Of a stretch of DNA of 13,905 bases, positions 12,958-13,905 are shown piece after piece. Origin of the DNA: an uncultured Collinsella sp. (GTDB taxonomy: Bacteria; Actinomycetota; Coriobacteriia; Coriobacteriales; Coriobacteriaceae); assembly GCA_902474645.1 (NCBI GenBank), contig CABRWN010000037.1, positions 1 through 13,905 of the forward strand. The letters run 5' to 3'. The notes beneath the pieces were generated by a model that was not told the DNA's origin, made no database searches, and saw only the letters and a program-made list of their open reading frames with translations. Positions within the stretch are counted from its first letter, which is position 1. Each line of letters begins with the position of its first letter. A program made the position numbers and the translations under genes.

Positions 12958-13905
12958 TTAGCGCTTGCGGGGGACGAGTTTGGTGCGGCGCAGGTGGATC
13001 ATCTCGGCGGCGATGGAGATGGCGATCTCCTCGGGATCCTCGGCCTCGATGGCAACGCCGATCGGCAGGTGCAGCTCGTCGATCTGGTCCTGCGTAAAGC
13101 CCTCCTGCTCCAGGCGGGCACGCACAAAGGCCGTCTTGCGACGCGAGCCCAAGCAGCCCAGATAGGCGGGTTTGGCACGCATGGCCTGAATCACCACGTC
13201 GATATCGGACTTGTGACCCGCCGTGGCGACGACCACCAGGTCGCGCGGGCCGATGGGGCACTGCTTGCTCAGGCTCTTGTAGTCGACCAGGCGACGGTCG
13301 TAGACACCGGGCACCCATTCGGGCGTCAACGTGCCGGGGTGATCGTCGCAGGCCACGACGGCAAAGCCCGCCGCCGTGAGCACCCGCGCCGTCGCAGCGC
13401 CCACGTGGCCGCAGCCAAAAATGTAGGTCAGGCCCTCGGGGCAGAGCGTCTCGATGTGCGCGGGAGGAATCTCGGAGGCGGCGTTAGTGTAGGTGACGTT
13501 ACTCCCCTCCTCCACCAGCGAAAGCCCGGGGCAGCCGGCAATGGTATGGCGCGATTCCTTGCCATGGTACTCGGCCACATCGCCCCCGAGCGCGCTCGCG
13601 ATAAACGGCTCAAAGTCGATGACGAAGTCGCCGATGCGTCGATACGCCAAGACGTCGGCAATTTCCTGGAACAACGGTGCCTGGGTCGCATCCAGATGCA
13701 GGTAGCACAGGCAGATAGCTCCGCCGCAAATCATGCCGGTATCGGAGTTCTCGCCGCCCATGGTGTAGCGGACCAGACGCGACTGTCCCGCGCTCAGGAG
13801 CTCGCGCGCCTCATCCAGCGCAAAGAGCTCGATCTTGCCGCCGCCGATGGTGCCCGCCTGGCTACCGTCGGCAAAGACGGCCATCCAGGCGCCCACGCCG
13901 CGCGG
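12958..13905 (-). CDS. XdhC/CoxI-family molybdenum hydroxylase maturation protein (5' truncated)
   Basis: Family members bind the molybdenum cofactor, help its sulfuration and insert it into xanthine-dehydrogenase-type enzymes. The frame is open to the window edge as PRGVGAWMAVFADG, the family's 'sxPRgxGa.Mav..dG' block, so the true start lies outside; an internal GTG at 13896 is not the start. GTIGGGKIE and later GMICGG with CLC complete the N-terminal domain. After a variable middle, IFGCGHVGAATARVL with following VVACDD is a Rossmann dinucleotide-type motif of the C-terminal XdhC domain, ending with the LGSRRK and LPIG...EIAISIAAEM segments. About 315 residues are visible. Its partner hydroxylase genes, if any, would be to the right. 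Presence beside rplE is unexpected. Confidence 0.9.
   Translation of the reverse strand, partial: PRGVGAWMAVFADGSQAGTIGGGKIELFALDEARELLSAGQSRLVRYTMGGENSDTGMICGGAICLCYLHLDATQAPLFQEIADVLAYRRIGDFVIDFEPFIASALGGDVAEYHGKESRHTIAGCPGLSLVEEGSNVTYTNAASEIPPAHIETLCPEGLTYIFGCGHVGAATARVLTAAGFAVVACDDHPGTLTPEWVPGVYDRRLVDYKSLSKQCPIGPRDLVVVATAGHKSDIDVVIQAMRAKPAYLGCLGSRRKTAFVRARLEQEGFTQDQIDELHLPIGVAIEAEDPEEIAISIAAEMIHLRRTKLVPRKR

Noticed and set aside
12958..13896. Full-length xdhC-like gene starting at GTG 13896
   Set aside because: The frame remains open to the window edge and the residues before that GTG (Pro-Arg-Gly) belong to a conserved family motif, so the gene is truncated, not complete.

Overview
This window is almost entirely a minus-strand block of translation and transcription genes: the distal part of the spc operon followed by the alpha operon. 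The GC-rich, Shine-Dalgarno-led genes, the gene order (rplO-secY-adk-map-infA-rpmJ-rpsM-rpsK-rpsD-rpoA-rplQ-truA), a Cys4 lid on adenylate kinase, zinc-type S14 and L36, and a Lys/Ala/Glu-rich tail on L17 point to an actinobacterium. I favour class Coriobacteriia (Collinsella-like), by impression of the protein sequences rather than by any search.

Reading along the minus strand from right to left: the 5'-truncated end of an XdhC/CoxI-family molybdenum hydroxylase maturation gene (13905-12958). Next, a 311-base gene-free stretch with a 25-bp near-perfect palindrome plus U tract, then a good sigma-70-type promoter and a leader. Then rplE (L5), rpsZ (S14), rpsH (S8), rplF (L6), rplR (L18), rpsE (S5), rpmD (L30), rplO (L15), secY, adk, map, infA, rpmJ (L36), rpsM (S13), rpsK (S11), rpsD (S4), rpoA and rplQ (L17), closed by a strong terminator. 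After it come truA, a divergent family-2 glycosyltransferase and argR, which ends in its own terminator. At the far left edge the last codons of a plus-strand gene (proline-rich tail) run into a plus-strand terminator, converging on argR.

The ribosomal genes supply stoichiometric parts of both subunits. secY, adk and map couple membrane insertion, adenylate supply and N-terminal methionine removal to translation; infA and rpoA add initiation and RNA polymerase.

The main departure from the usual layout is at the right: rplE is normally preceded by rplN-rplX, but here an unrelated xdhC-like gene lies upstream and rplE appears to start its own transcription unit. The regulatory sequence at that junction, and the paired TTTCGAAACAA operator-like sites in front of argR, are the parts most worth a second look. 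I found no mobile-element gene, CRISPR array, tRNA or rRNA, and no convincing new multi-gene system.
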